DNA of 64,000 nucleotides from contig NC_059500.1 of the NCBI RefSeq assembly GCF_018139145.2, positions 36,933,437-36,997,436 of the forward strand, read 5' to 3'. This stretch comes from Gymnogyps californianus. Taxonomy: Eukaryota > Chordata > Aves > Accipitriformes > Cathartidae. Position numbers and translations under genes: made by a program. Below, piece after piece: positions 25,678 to 39,236 of this stretch. How positions within the stretch are numbered: position 1 is the stretch's first letter; the number at the start of each line of letters is the position of its first letter. The notes under the pieces are model-generated. The model had not been told where the DNA came from. It was given only the letters and a program-made list of their open reading frames with translations, and ran no database searches.

Positions 25678-28600
25678 CACCTGCATGTACATGATACACT
25701 GAGTGATCTCTGCAACAGCACTGGAAGTGCAGATATTCAAAATTGACTCCTCCTCCCCCTCTGCTACCAAATAAGCTAACCAGAGGCCAGCTAGTTTTTT
25801 CATTTGTGGAATTAAAAAAGATGGACAAAGAAAGACAAAGGGGATGACTAACGTGACTTTCATCAGAAGAAAGGTGTACTTGTATCACGCTTTATCTATT
25901 TTTCATCCTTTGTCTTTTATATAAAGGCAGCAAGAAGTTCCATTAGTGGATACATCATTTGGACCAGTACTGTTCTGTAGGAATTAGCTCACCTCTGTCC
26001 ATAGGTTTTTAAAGTTCTTGATCATCCCTTGATGAACAGACAGGTGCACCTGCAAGAGATTATCATCTTGACTGGTCCAGCTCAATAGTTCACAGATCAA
26101 GGCTTCTCCCATTGTTTGGGCCTTTGAATCAACTGGAAACAGTTCAGGAACCTCTGATCACAGCCTTCTTCATTATGTTTAATTATGTGCTGCTCTATAC
26201 ATTCCTGGAGTTCTTCAGAGAAAGAAAAAAGGCCAGGAAAGGCCTGCAACCCACTACTAAAGGAATCATACATCAGTGGTTATGGAATTTACATCCAAAG
26301 AGCATTAATCTTTAAATGCTAAACCTCAAGTCATATGGGCTGATTAGAAGTAAGTGACAGTGATAACACTACAAGTTCACTAAACCAGACCAGACAAACT
26401 ATCAATACATCAGTGGATGGTTACAATTAACTATAGGCATAGGATTTTGCCCGAAAGGGAAGAGAGCTAGTCAACATGCACATGGAAAAAAAAGCACTAA
26501 CAAAACCGAAGTGACAAAATAAAGAAAAACAAAATTCCTGAGGTAAAAGGGGTTGGGAGTGGCAAATGACATATGCATGCCATATACAGAATGCAGTAAC
26601 AAAAAAAAAAGCTCTTTTCAATTACAAGTTTGAAGTTTAGTCTCATACTAAATACAATTAGCTTTCTGAAATTCCCTCCAGGTTTCGGGGGGAAAGGACA
26701 ACTACATGCCTGCCACTTTAAGAATACACAGATAAATAACCCAGAAAACAAAACAAAGTTAAGTTCTCCAAAGACGTATTCCAGAAAGCCTTGCAGGTGT
26801 AGTCTGTTTTTTAGGGCTTATCAACAGTAAAGCCAGGTATTAAGTACTTGTCTAAAATTAAACTGATTTAAATGTAAGAGTTCCTTATTTGATCTGCCTC
26901 CCACCTTAGCAATGTCACAATCAGATTCAATAATAGTTGGCTAAGGGACTCAATGACCTTTTGCCATACGCTTGCCCTTTGAAAAATTCCTTGTTTTCCA
27001 TATTAGTCCAAAAAATACACACCAAAAATTGAACACAAGAATCCAAAAAATTGGATCTGAAATTTGTATTAAAACCACAGGCACTGGCTGTTCTACTGAA
27101 CAGGAATCAGGCTAAAGAAGGAATAAGAGAATCGACTAGTGCCAAATGAGCTTGCAACAGCTTCATTAAAAAAACAGAATGTCCTTGTCAACATAAAATT
27201 TTAAGTTCCACATTAATTCCTGTACAGGTTTTTAAATAAAAAACCCAGTTTCTAGTCCATTTCCTTTCCAGCAGCTGAGAAGAACAAGTGAAACATCTAT
27301 ACATTATCCTTTCAGTCATTCTTTGGCACAGCAAAACTAACTCTGCAAAAAAAAAAAAGTTGCCCATTACTGCAATATTATGCACACCTTTAGTACTAGA
27401 ACAATAGACACAAGCACAGAGCATTTTTAAAGAGCTGTTTTAGAGCTCTAGTCTACTCTTCCCTCAAGTGGGAAAAATGGTAAATACAAGCAAACTTTAA
27501 GTTTTAGAATGCAAGTATTTTGTCCTTACTCATGCCCTTACAGATGGAGTTGACATCCAAATAATTTATTGTAATTGTAAGCAAGTTTACTCAGTTTGGT
27601 TTGGTCGCAGTTACAAAGACAGGTCTCTGGAAAGGAGAGAGGGAAATGTCTATTTGAAAAAGTAAGACATTTCTCTGTTCTCTGCTTAAGTGTCTCCTCA
27701 TAGGGGATACTTAGGTCATCAGCCTTTGTTTGAAGACTGGGTTTAATTGCTATTGTGTTAGTCTGAGAAACATTGTTCCAAAGTCAAAAGGATCACCCAA
27801 ACATTCTGGAAGAGCAAGCCCAGGGCAAATATATGTAACCTTGCTGTTAGAAGGTAATGGAGCGGTAAGTTACTGCACTTATAAGTCTGTTAGGTTAATT
27901 CATCATGGCAAATCAAACTCTTGGGTTCACATCTCTTTAGGAGGCTGGCTGATCTTTCTAAGTGACATTTTAAGTGTACAACAGCCAGTTCTCAACAATC
28001 CAGGCTAGTAACGCTGCTACACACACCTTCCACCATTGAGGGAATGTAAGTTTCATCTCATATATTAAAGAGGAGGGGAAAAAACACCCCTGCCATTTGA
28101 CAGGCCACTTTCAAGCTTTTTAGCTCACCAGTAGCCTGTGCGTCGTAAGTAACAAATTATTCTTGGACATGTGTTCGAGACCTTAGAGGCTAGTACACTG
28201 AGAAGACACCACTGCAACACTAAACTGAAAATAAGCATATTTAGAGTATTTTCCTAAGCCAAGCTTAAGAATTTGTGACATCAGTTAGTTTTGCAAGATC
28301 AAATATTTTGCTGACATACTTGAAACATTTTTTTTCTCTCTAATGCAGCAGGCTTCTACAACTTTATTCATGAAAGCCCACAGTAAAGAATATATTTTGT
28401 TTCCTGCAGAGATGACAGTTCATGCTTTAACAATCATTGATTCTTACGATTTACATTCAATTTCTGCAGCTGTTTTATAGCTTACTCATGACACTATTTG
28501 TCTTCAAGATGAGCAGTGGCAGGCCACCAATTTGAGGCAGAGGGTCAGAAGACACCAAAGACAGTGTGAGGGCAAAGTAAGCCAAGGAATTATACATCAA

Positions 28601-30130
28601 TACTTAAGACTTGTGCTACAGCAACTACCTACCAGTTTTAAAAGCAGACAAAATGCATGAGCATTCAAAATTCTTATTAGGACAAGCTATTATTCACAAC
28701 ATTGATTAGAAGGTAAAAATTTAATTGTTATGAACCTCAACCTAAGCAACCAATAAGGATACTGACAAATTAGTAGTAATTCAGCACTTAAACCCCCCAA
28801 AAAGCAGGGCCACAAAATACTTAGAGGGACGAGGTCAGAAACTAGTTACCCATATTAGCTCTGTATACAACCAAAACTATGAGAAGCTGTACTATGAGCC
28901 AATTTATTCATGGATTTGAGACACAAATGCCTAAACTTCTCCCATAATCAACATCACAGTAACTACAATCATAATAGACAGTGTTTAATGAATCAGAGGT
29001 ATTAACTTGGCTCTGTTGGACACAAATACTGACTGCTTCTACTCTGATAAAAATGCAGTTCTCTTTCTTAAATCAGCTGGGAGTAGGGGGAGGAATGAGA
29101 GTGAAGTTACTGAGTAAACTAAGGCCTCGTCTAGTCACAAGAAAATGGATAAATAATTTTGTTAGGAATTACTGCAGTGAAAGAGTAAACAACATTTTGC
29201 AAACTGAAGCATGATCACACCGATACAGAGACCCTAAGCCCATACTCAAAGCATAGAAAAATTTCTCCCTACACACCTGATTTTAAGAAAAGCTTACAGA
29301 CATGATCAGACAATTTAAATCAGTAGTAATTTTCATCTTATCTCTGCAATGATCAGAAGAAAAACCCGAAAAAAGGACTCAGGGAAAATGATCTCTTGCC
29401 TTTAATCTGCATGTTGAAAAAGCTGAGCAACTGGTCATGAACTGAATTTGTCTTATCTATTTTCTTCACCTTCAGCCATTTTAGCTTAGGTTAAAGCAGT
29501 TCTCATACAAATGCATTCAAATAACTGTTTACACTGGAAACATAAATCACTTAAGTGAAAGCATGTGCTGTTAAGAATGGCAAGTCTCTTGCCATGGCTA
29601 CTAACCAATAATGTGATCCTCATTTTTCCAGACCAACTGCAGAATATTCACTCACTGTCTACAATGTTAATATGAATCTCAACCTAAACAGATTATCAGC
29701 TTTAAATGGTGAATAGCTGCAATAGATGTCAAAACTATAATATGCAGTAACAGCAAGGCACTGAAAACAAAATTCAGCATTGTATTATGAGCTCTAGCTA
29801 CAGCTAACTACACGTTTTTTGATAAGTTTGGAGGGTCAGTGAAAGAACAGTACTTTAAAACAAAAAATATTACTTATTGAAGAGTAGTATAGCTATAGAG
29901 AAAAGATATCAGAGGTTTGTAATATTAATAATTTAAATACTGCAGTCAACACTGGATTCATCAGCAAGGATGACGACAACTTATTAATCTGCTGGTCATA
30001 CTTTTTTTTTTTTCCTGTAAAAGATGAGTACCATCAGCATTGTGACATTACATGGTATCTTCTTTGCTTACATACAGGTCTTTCAGATTTTTGGTAGAAA
30101 ACACAACACATCCTGCATAAGTCAGGTGTG

Positions 30131-30172
30131 GTGGCGGGGGGGAGGGCAGAGGAAAAAAAAAAAAAAAAAAAA
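30131..30172. repeat. G-rich tract joined to A20
   Basis: A GGCGGGGGGGAGGG block is followed by a run of 20 adenines. It looks like simple-sequence growth rather than a retrogene tail, as I see no matching retroposed body upstream. Confidence 0.75.
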
Positions 30173-33100
30173 TCAAGCTGTGAAACCAGTGACTCTCCCT
30201 AAAAGCAGTGGAGACATCATAACAGACCAATCCTCATACTGCTGGTGCTTTTTAAAACATGGAAGAAAAATGCACAAAGTACTAGTTCTGAAACTGGTAC
30301 GGTATCTCCGTACTCATGAAACTAATTAGAAGACCTTGAAGTACTTAAGAAGATGAAGAACTGTTTCAAGTTACTCTGGAAAATTATTTACTGGACTGTG
30401 AAAAAATGTACTTCAAGAGAACATCTGCACGTGTGTGAGTCTATGACAATTTTTGCTCAGAAACAGCTGCCTTAAAACACTGAATTCCTCTTGCTCAGTA
30501 GCAGCAGAAAGGTGACAAAATGATGGCAAGAAGAAAGTGAAGACTAAGAATCAGGACCACCTTGGAATCACTTGTTTCCCTACCATACCTTGCCTGTCCC
30601 ACAGCAAACATGCTTTCCTTTCTTAGACTTTGACAATAAACTCTGATCAAAAACAATGCTTTGAAATTACTTCACTCTGCATGCAGCATGAATGGAAATA
30701 AAATGAGAAAATAAATTAAATCGACAGGACTTCAGAGTGAGAACTTGCAGCAGCAGCAACAGGCAGAGGTAGACTTGACTTTTTTTAGCTTTGTCATCTA
30801 ATTTTCTCTCCAGAAAGCTTTATATCTGACCTGAACTAGATTTACTAACATAAACTTTTAATTGTATTTCCTGAGATTTCGAATCAATCTAGGTATTGGT
30901 AATAACAACTACCCCCGAAAACACCCACATCCCTTTTTCCTTTTGGAAACGCACATATTTCTGTGCAGAGAGGACCGAATTGTTCTGTAGTACTTGAAAC
31001 AAGGTTGAGTCTACTGAACTGAGGAGCAGAGAAGGGGAGAAATAGAAATCCAAAAAGGGAAAAAGTAAGTTATCCAATGAAAACAGGATCTCAGAAGGCA
31101 GGATATCCTTCCCCACAAAAGCAGGTGAGGCTTTCTAGAAGTCTCTCCTACAGATAAACAGAGCACACACAAGAACAGCCAGCCACGCCTCTGCCTTTTA
31201 TGCTGATCCCTGCTTCATACTCAACCTTGCGCCACACCCACCCAAACATAAAGGCTCCTAGAAATTTGGTTAGAGGCCTAAGTATGACTGTAAACTAGGA
31301 TGTTTATTCACACCAAAGTCTCACCACCACCCCCCATTTTTCCTCCTTCAATTAATTTTATACATATGGGGAAAACCAAAACAAAACCCTCAAATGAATC
31401 CATATAAATTCCATTCTTCAAGCATCTAGCCTAAAATTATCTGTAATGCAATGCTTCCCTCACCCCTGGTTCCCCAACAAGGTCACAGCAAGATATTACA
31501 TTTGAAAATGTACTTTTCATCCATTATTAATACAGCCACATGACCCTAGTGATATGGAATAACATAAATCTGTCTCATCTCTCTCCATACAAACCACAGG
31601 TATACACAAGGTATAACTGAGGGTAGGAGTGAAGCTCCCCCCCAACTTGAACAGTTAAGACAGCACATGAACCAGAAGACAGTCTGTTTGCCCCATCTGT
31701 CTTGCAGCTGGCACCTAACAATAAAGTATGCTTTTATTGACAAAATGGAGATGCAGAAGATGGAGAGATGCAATTCACCCCAGGTATACTCCTGCAGTCT
31801 AAGGACTAAAAGAGACTTCTATCCTTATTCACTCCTAAAGAAGCCTTTTCTTCCTCCCTTCAGCAGCAGAGAGAGATGACCCGAGGACAGCCACTGTGAA
31901 TGCTCCCTCCCCCTACCAACATTATGTCAACCATATGAGTATCCAACAATCTGTTGTTTCCAAGCATATCAAACACCTGCATATTCCTTAACCCTAAAAG
32001 CACTTAAGAGTTAGATTTCTATGAAGTCACATGAAAGGCAGAATTTACTGTTAAGCTATTTTTTGAATATACTCTTGTCCGAGCATGGATTTTGGCCAAT
32101 CATATCTCACAAAACTGCAGTTCCACTGATGGCAAAACAACCATTAATGAATTTATGTGTCATCCTTCACCATTAAGACAAAGAACTTCTGAAGGGGATT
32201 AATGAAGAAAAAAGTCATTATGCCCATTTAATAAAGCTCTGTGCAACTGGAAGGTTTTGAGAAGGAAGTAGTAAATTTATCTCTAACATACTTGCTCCCA
32301 TTCTGATTTCACTCTGGTGTTCAGATCATTGCCTAAACCACACGTGGTTATGAAACAGGACAGGCAAGCAATTGTCTAGAATCATACAGACATAGCCAAC
32401 TGTCCTCCAAGTATAATTACATGAGTTACATGATCTACATCCTCCAAGTGTTATTTCTATTTATTTTTATCATTCCTAGAAAATTGAATAAAGACAGTCT
32501 AATGTGCAAAAATTTTTTACAGTTCAAGTTGAAGACCAGAGTTAAGTTACAGACATCCAGAAGAACAGATGCAATACTTGCCAGTGTGTGAGAGGTACTT
32601 AACCTTTGCATACTAGAAGCCTAAGCACTGTACTGAATTTTAGCAGACATTATGTTTGTCAAGGCATTTGGAAAAGGTTACCAAGAAAACTTAACAGAAA
32701 TGTCACCAAGGAACTATTCTAGAACATGTCTTCTCCTATGCTACTCAGCTCACAACATTTACATTAAATCTAGAAAGCTGGAAATTTCCACATTTAAAAA
32801 TCTCAACAACAAACACAAGATTATACACAGGACTTAAGCTACCTTTGTTCCGCATACTAGGGAAGAATTGTGCACAGGGAGCATAAATACTAAATCAGGA
32901 AAATAAGTTTTGCAACAGAAATAATTATTTGATTTTAATAAACACCAGACCAGAAGTCTGACATCTAATAAATCTTTCCGTTCTTACCCACTTAGGGTAA
33001 AAGATTATGATCTAGCAAAGTTCATTTTTACATTTAAATTGGATTAACACAGGTTCACAGGAAAAAAAAGGTGTTTTTTTTGAAAGGGGGTCAAATTAAA

Positions 33101-36100
33101 GTCTCTATAGGTAAAATTTTACAGACCTCAGCATGATGGCACAGACCAGCTAGACCAGCTCACTATGCTTCAGAACAAATCAAAGAAAATTATTGGGGAA
33201 AAGTCAAGTTTATTAGTTTTTCATTTTATATATGACTGGCCACATCTGGGTAAAGTAGTATCACTCTGAGAAGCAGCATCAGTGGTGGACAGTAAATTGC
33301 CAGGTAATGTTACACTTTACAACCTATTTAGCATAGTAATCTTAAAATGGATTAAACTTAGAAACATTCCCTGTATTCATTAATTGTTCTGCTCTAAAAG
33401 GAATCTAGGAGAGAAAACAAAGCAACACAATAAGAAAAAAAAGTCTGAGGTACCCATTCAGAGGGAACTGTCATCTTAATAGGCCGCTCCCAAAGTTACA
33501 TAGTTACTTTGCCAAGATTGGGATCTCAGGATTCAAGACTACCTCTGAGCCCTTAGGAAGACTCTCTGAAAACAAAAAGATGGAAGATCCACCAGTGACC
33601 TTAAAGAAAACAACACATTTTATTGGAGCACTTTAATTCTAAAGCACTTCCAAGCTTGCAGATAAAAGCAGTCAGACTTCACCAGACAGGCTCCCCAACA
33701 CTCTTGACACTAACACACACAACACTGGAAACCAGCATTAAGAATAGTTAGGTTACCACACACCACCAATCACTCAAGAAAGGCAGCTGTAGTGACTGAA
33801 TCCAGGGCCCTTCAGGTGATGTAGCTGGCATTGTTAGAAGGGCACTACCAGCTACAACGCAGTAAGAGGATACTACCCGCATACACCTAGGCCAGAAGTG
33901 GTGAAGTGAAAATGAAGAGATGTCTTCAAAGACGGCAAGTGGACTCAACAGTTGGTCACCATTGCAAAAGTGTTCTCCCTATGCAAGGCAATGTGAGAAA
34001 AACTGGAAAACTAATGGAAAACACAGCAACAAAGGAGTAACTAAAGTGATACACAATTCCATTTTGTTCAAACTACCACATGGAATCAAAGGTCTAAAGT
34101 TCAGCAGTCATTCTGTATAAGATAAGTATTTACTAAATTGTTGAAGTCCACAGAACTGCTCTTGAAATGAGTATCCACTCTCACCAGTACTGGCAGGTGC
34201 AGACCTCGAATACTGTATTGGAACATTCAACAATAACATTAAAAAAAAAAACCCAACGAAACCAACAACAAACCAATCAACCAAAAAAACCACCAAACCA
34301 AGAGCTGATCAGCTCTTAGGGGTTTATAAGCTTTATAGTCTTACAGAAAAGACTATAAAAATCTGCTTATAAGTGCTTACAGTATACTGTCAGTAACTCT
34401 TATTCTGCAAGCAGATCTCAAAAGAAATCATCAGAATCTATTTCAACAACACCTCAAACACCCTGCAATAACTGCAAAGATTAGAATATGATTAGGTAAT
34501 AGTTAAGGCTAGTAGTCACCACAGGTAATGACAGCAATTTCTATATATTTCAGCATTTCGTGGAACCATTTCAATGAAGTTTCCAAGTAAGCAAGTCAAA
34601 CAAGACCTCATATAGCATAGATTTACGTGAGTTTCACAACATACATTACAGGAAAGAAACATAAAAAGGTAACCTGGATTTGTAGAACCGTTCTCCACAA
34701 CCTGATAGACAAATCAATTCACCTCCTGAATCCTGCGTGCCATCGGCAAATTCACATCTTACAGAACAGAAAGTTAACTGCAACCACCACATGGTGAAAG
34801 CAGTAAGTTTGAATTACATTATTTCACCATGGTTTGAAATGGATCAGTGATGAGGCCCCTTTGTCTCTAGAATAAACTAGATAATTCATAGATAAATACA
34901 AATCGGTTAACTGCACTGTTTCAAGGAACTCAGCACTTATCCATGTCAGAGATGTGGATAGATGCAGTCTGCACATTTATACAAGGAAGGTCACACTCCC
35001 CATTCTTTTAAGTCATGTGGTATGCTCACATCTAGGTAGTATCTGGACAGCAAGTGGGACACATCTTGATATACAGAAAGTACTCATTAGGAAAACCAGT
35101 GTCAAGAAAGATCAGCATTTGCCTTCTGATCATAAAACCACCAAACTCTGAAGAGTAGCAAGAGAAGGAAAACGAGAAAAACAGCAAACCAAAAAACTCT
35201 CTCACACCTCGTATGAGAAACAAGCTATCTAACCATGCAACAGGAAATAACTTTCCATAATAGTGATTCTCTCTCTTGGTTCAGCTTCAGTGAGCAGCTT
35301 TCAAAAGATGGTTTTTAAACTACATTGTTGAATTGGTTTTAGTCATCTACAAAAACATATTCTCATGCCATACCATCAAGAAGTCAAGTTTGATCTTTCT
35401 AATATCTGGGGAAAGAAAGCAAAGGGGGCAAGCAAAACCAAAATGAAAGCATGAAAAGTTTACAGCAACAGGCTTCATTCTAAAAAAACCAAAATGCCTG
35501 TTTCTTTTCTTCAGAAAATAGAATCTTACTGAAAATCCTTCATTTGTCAAACATTAAGCAAATTATGTGTTACATTAAAAAAACACTTTAAAACAGCTAT
35601 TGCATCAGCTAGATGTTTACAGATCTGAACATGTCAAAGAGTGCAGCTTGGCAACAGATAGCAAGGAAAGATACAGGTTAAGAAGTCGATGGAAGAATAC
35701 TACTCAGACCAAGAAAATATACAGAAAGTACTGAAGAATAAGATCAACTAAAAGTGTTTATTACCTTCAGGACTACACTGAGTCATGACTGACTTGATCA
35801 AAGATTCACTGAAAAGTATTTCTTATTAAAAGAAATTAGTTAATTTCTCACATCTTCCAGCAAGCTGATCACTGCATTTCTTGCAGTCTTCTTTTTCCTT
35901 AGTCTCACTTCCCAATATGAAAAAGTAAACATTTTTGGAGAAGAAGATTATACTAGTACCAGGTTTTTAATTTGGTTAAACACAGCCTAGCATTACCCTC
36001 AATGACAAAAACCACTGGAGTGTCTTCACTTAGTGGTACCAAAGACACAAAGATTTGGCAAGTTCTTCAACTCGATCAGCTCCTCATAGGATATGAAGAC

Positions 36101-37878
36101 CCACAATGTTGATTTTTGACCACATCAACACAACCAAGACAGAAAGAAAAATCTTCTAGGTGTCACAGAAAAGAACACAATTGCAAGCTATAGCAAAGAT
36201 GCTATAGACAAGAAACTTCACAAAACTAATGAAGCAGAGCTCAATTTTACAGAATAAAATTCAGTTCTAGCAACAAAACTACAACGTACCAGAGTTAATA
36301 AACATGACTATTTTTAAGTGATCCATCATTTAAACAGATGTATTGTGGATGGCCTATTTTTATTTTGCTCTTCAGCCTAAGAATCAACTTAAGTATCCAA
36401 AGGCCTATTCTGAGGGAGGAGCTGCGCACCTCAGCACATTTCGCACTTTTAGTAAGAGAGCAATAATGTGAAAATTTGGTGGCTATCATAATGAATGACT
36501 AATTAGCTACAACTGGTAAACTATTCTAGTGGCTTTATCAATATTGCCTTCAGGTTGTTAAATGTAAAAAGAAAGAAGTAACTGACTGCTGCAGGAATCT
36601 ACTGATGTATCAAGTTACAGACTATTGCTCAGACTTTTCCATCTAGAAGTAGTACAGTTGGCTCAGGAGCCATGACGTAGATACACATTCCAAAATGATC
36701 TTGTAACTTGGATGACTCCACTCAAGTTTTATGTTGTTGTAAACTCATTATTATAAATTATTTTCTCCTCACCTCCAGTTAATCAAAGCTTGTTAATGGG
36801 GATGGAAAAAGCAGCAGGAAAAAAGTATTAACATATGATACTTAATTGCAGCATTGAAATGTAGTACTTATTTCTGTCTCAGTAAAAGCTGTATGATTAT
36901 GCCATGCCAGTGCTTCTCCACTAGAAGCTTCCAAAGCAAAGCAGACAAAGACGACAGAGCTAGGACATTTGTTACTTTAGGGCAGTGTTCAGATATTAAC
37001 AGAAGCCATGGCTATCCGTGTATATATGACTGAATACAGACCATGTCTTTAAATATAACCTTTGAAAAATGAAACCTTTACTATGAATTACAGCAACATG
37101 TCTAGAAAGCAATATAAAGCATCATGTCTTTGCACCTTCAGCACTCACCCTTAAGTTACAATCTAGATATAAATCTGTTCCACAGCAGATCACTTTAGAT
37201 ATGCTCAATAAACTACCTTCAAACGTTATTTTGGTTTTACGTCATAAGCAAGCAAAAAAATAAGCCATATTCATCAAAGCCAGAAGAGGGTGCTCTGAAT
37301 AACTGAGGTGGGGGCTATTGAACTGAGCATTTGCCTTGTGCTAGGAGAGGTCAGGAGCATGCTGTCTTGTTTTAGTTTGGGAGCTCACTTAAGTTCACGA
37401 TGTCATGCCTTCTTTACAAAAAAGGAATCTGAAAAGCAGGAGTGCTCCTTTTAGCAAAAAGGAAATGCTTCGGTTTGTGCTATTGTCATCACAAGGGCAA
37501 ATTAATCTGTGACAGAAAACTAGCAACACAAAGACCTGGCAAGTGTTAATTCCAGTTTTGTACTCCATGATTTGCAAGCTGTTTAAGATACTGACAAGGA
37601 GACACAGGGAATGCAAAGAAATCCAAGAAGCCTATGCTACGGTTTTTACCTACACAATGCCTATTCTGACATAACTAGTTCACGTCTTTTTTATGTGACT
37701 GTGCTGAGTTGATACCTTATACCGAACTACATCCTGAAATGAAAGAAATGGCCCTAGATCATTCTGCAAGTGTAATACAGTATTTCATCTCTGCCAGCAC
37801 TTTGGTGCATCAGCCTCCCCCCACCGAAAAAAAGATACGCACATTCCAATCAAGCCTCTCTCAGCGGGGCTCACCCAG

Positions 37879-37909
37879 TTCCCCCCCTCCTTCCCTCCCT
37901 TCCTCCCTC
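37879..37909. repeat. Pyrimidine tract at the edge of the CpG-island zone
   Basis: Thirty-one consecutive C/T bases on the plus strand (CCCCCCC, CTTCCCTCCC and similar). It is a homopurine run on the SPIN1 sense strand and could form a triplex. Confidence 0.75.
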
Positions 37910-38249
37910 GCCCCAGGCCTTGCCAGGTTCCCAAATCCCTTTTGATTTTAGGTTTCATTTTGTTGTAAACAGCAAAACGAAAGGAGAAAGCTTCCAAAGC
38001 GAGAATCCTTACCCTTGAAATCCCGCCATGCGCGCAATAAGGAGGGTGAATTGTTTTTCCTCTTTTTTTTGGATGGGAGATGAGGGGGGAGGGGGAAGAA
38101 ACAAAAGCCTAAACGGAGGAGAGGCTAAGCGGCGGAGACAGAGGGAGAAGGCGGAGACCCTGGTGGAGGAGCAGGGCGAGCGTCAGCCATGTTGTGTGTG
38201 TGTTGGTCCAGTATTTACAAACCTGCAGCTGCAGCAGCGCTTGGACGCT

Positions 38250-38347
38250 GGGAGAGAGGGGAACGAAGGGAGGGAGAGAGGAAGGCGAGGAGGGAGGAGA
38301 GGCAGGCAGAGGGAGAGAGGGAAGGGAGGGAGGGAGGAGGGGAAAGC
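38250..38347. repeat. Homopurine tract (GA-rich, 98 bp)
   Basis: The plus strand is purine except for four cytosines at 38264, 38286, 38303 and 38307, with GGGAGAGAGG and AGGGAGGG words. It lies about 0.9 kb into SPIN1 intron 1. It is prone to triplex formation, and the minus-strand transcript is C/U-rich here. Confidence 0.85.
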
Positions 38348-38387
38348 GGCAGCAGCAGACAAAGGATCCCAGCGCAGCCCGAGCGGA

Positions 38388-38433
38388 GCGCGCACACACA
38401 CACACACACACGCACACACACACACACGCGCGC
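38388..38433. repeat. Alternating purine-pyrimidine tract, (CA)n capped by CG steps
   Basis: Forty-six bases alternate strictly between purine and pyrimidine: GCGCG, then (CA)n interrupted by one CG, then GCGCGC. CG caps on a CA run are the classic composition for left-handed Z-DNA. Confidence 0.85.
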
Positions 38434-38573
38434 TCGGGGCGCCTCACACCGCGGCAGCGCTGCCCGCAACCCTGCCGCTGCCAGCCCGGGGCGGCGGCTC
38501 CCCCTCCGGCTGCCGCGGCCCAGCCCGGCCCCGCCGCCACCGCACTCACGCCCCCTTCACCCCGCTTTCCCGC

Positions 38574-38736
38574 GGGGGGGACGGGGGGGGGGGGGGACGG
38601 GCCGGGGCACGCTTCCCCCCGCGTCCCCCGGCGTCCGCTATCGAGGGGGAAGCTTATCTGCCGGCAGCCCCTCGGCGGGCCCCAGGCCACATACAATAGC
38701 TCCGGAGAGGGAAAAAGTGGGGGGGGGGGGGGGGGG
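38574..38736. repeat. G runs (7, 14 and 18 G) with intervening GC-rich DNA
   Basis: Plus-strand runs of 7 G (38574-38580), 14 G (38583-38596) and 18 G (about 38719-38736) lie in intron 1 close to exon 1. They could form G-quadruplexes and are likely polymorphic or mis-sequenced in length. Confidence 0.8.
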
Positions 38737-39236
38737 AAGGGAGGGGTGGCGGCCCCGGCCCCGACCCCTCCCCTCCGGCATGGGACGGAGGCTGGATGCC
38801 GAGCGGGGCCCGTGCCAGGGGAAGCCGGCAGCCCCCCGGAGCCCGGAAGGGTGGGGGTTGCCAGGCAGCCGGGGCGCTGCGGGGGAAGGGAGGGCACAGA
38901 CGGCAACATGAGCCCGGGGCCCCCGCGGCCCCGCTGCCGCCCGCCTCCCGCGGCTTCCGGGCGGGCCGCTGAGGCGGGCGGCGGAGGCGGGACGGGAGGG
39001 GCGCCGGACCACGGCGGAGGAGGGGGCGCGGGGCCGGGACACCGCGGGTGGATACATAATGTCAGCCCCGGGGGAGGCGAGGCGAGGCTGGGCTGGGAGC
39101 TCCGGCTCCGGCTCCCCCACAGCGACTCCCTCCGGCTCTGCCCGGTACTGGGCCGGGCCAGGCCAAGGGCGGCGCGACGGGCTGCGCTCTCCCCCCCGCC
39201 CTCGCCTCCCCTCCCCCGCCTTCCCCGCTCGCTCAC

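Larger units (their letters stand above)
9463..39236 (-). other. SPIN1: SPIN1 intron 1
   Basis: This lies between the CpG-island exon and exon 2, about 29.8 kb. Supported contents are a CR1 3' end (14290-14410), two solo LTRs in opposite orientation (17579-18475 and 25108-25677), an unusual near-identical inverted segment shared by them, a candidate antisense exon (13303-13599), a G-rich/poly-A tract (30131-30172), and a structured purine/Z-DNA/G-run zone in its first 1.2 kb (38.0-38.75 kb). The stretches 9463-13250, 14411-17573, 18481-24854 and 25683-37860 are AT-rich with many short A/C-rich tracts on the plus strand. I see no gene in them. Confidence 0.7.

Noticed and set aside
30131..30172. 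A20 run as a retrogene poly(A) tail
   Set aside because: It is preceded by a G-rich simple tract rather than cDNA-like sequence, and no target-site duplication was seen.
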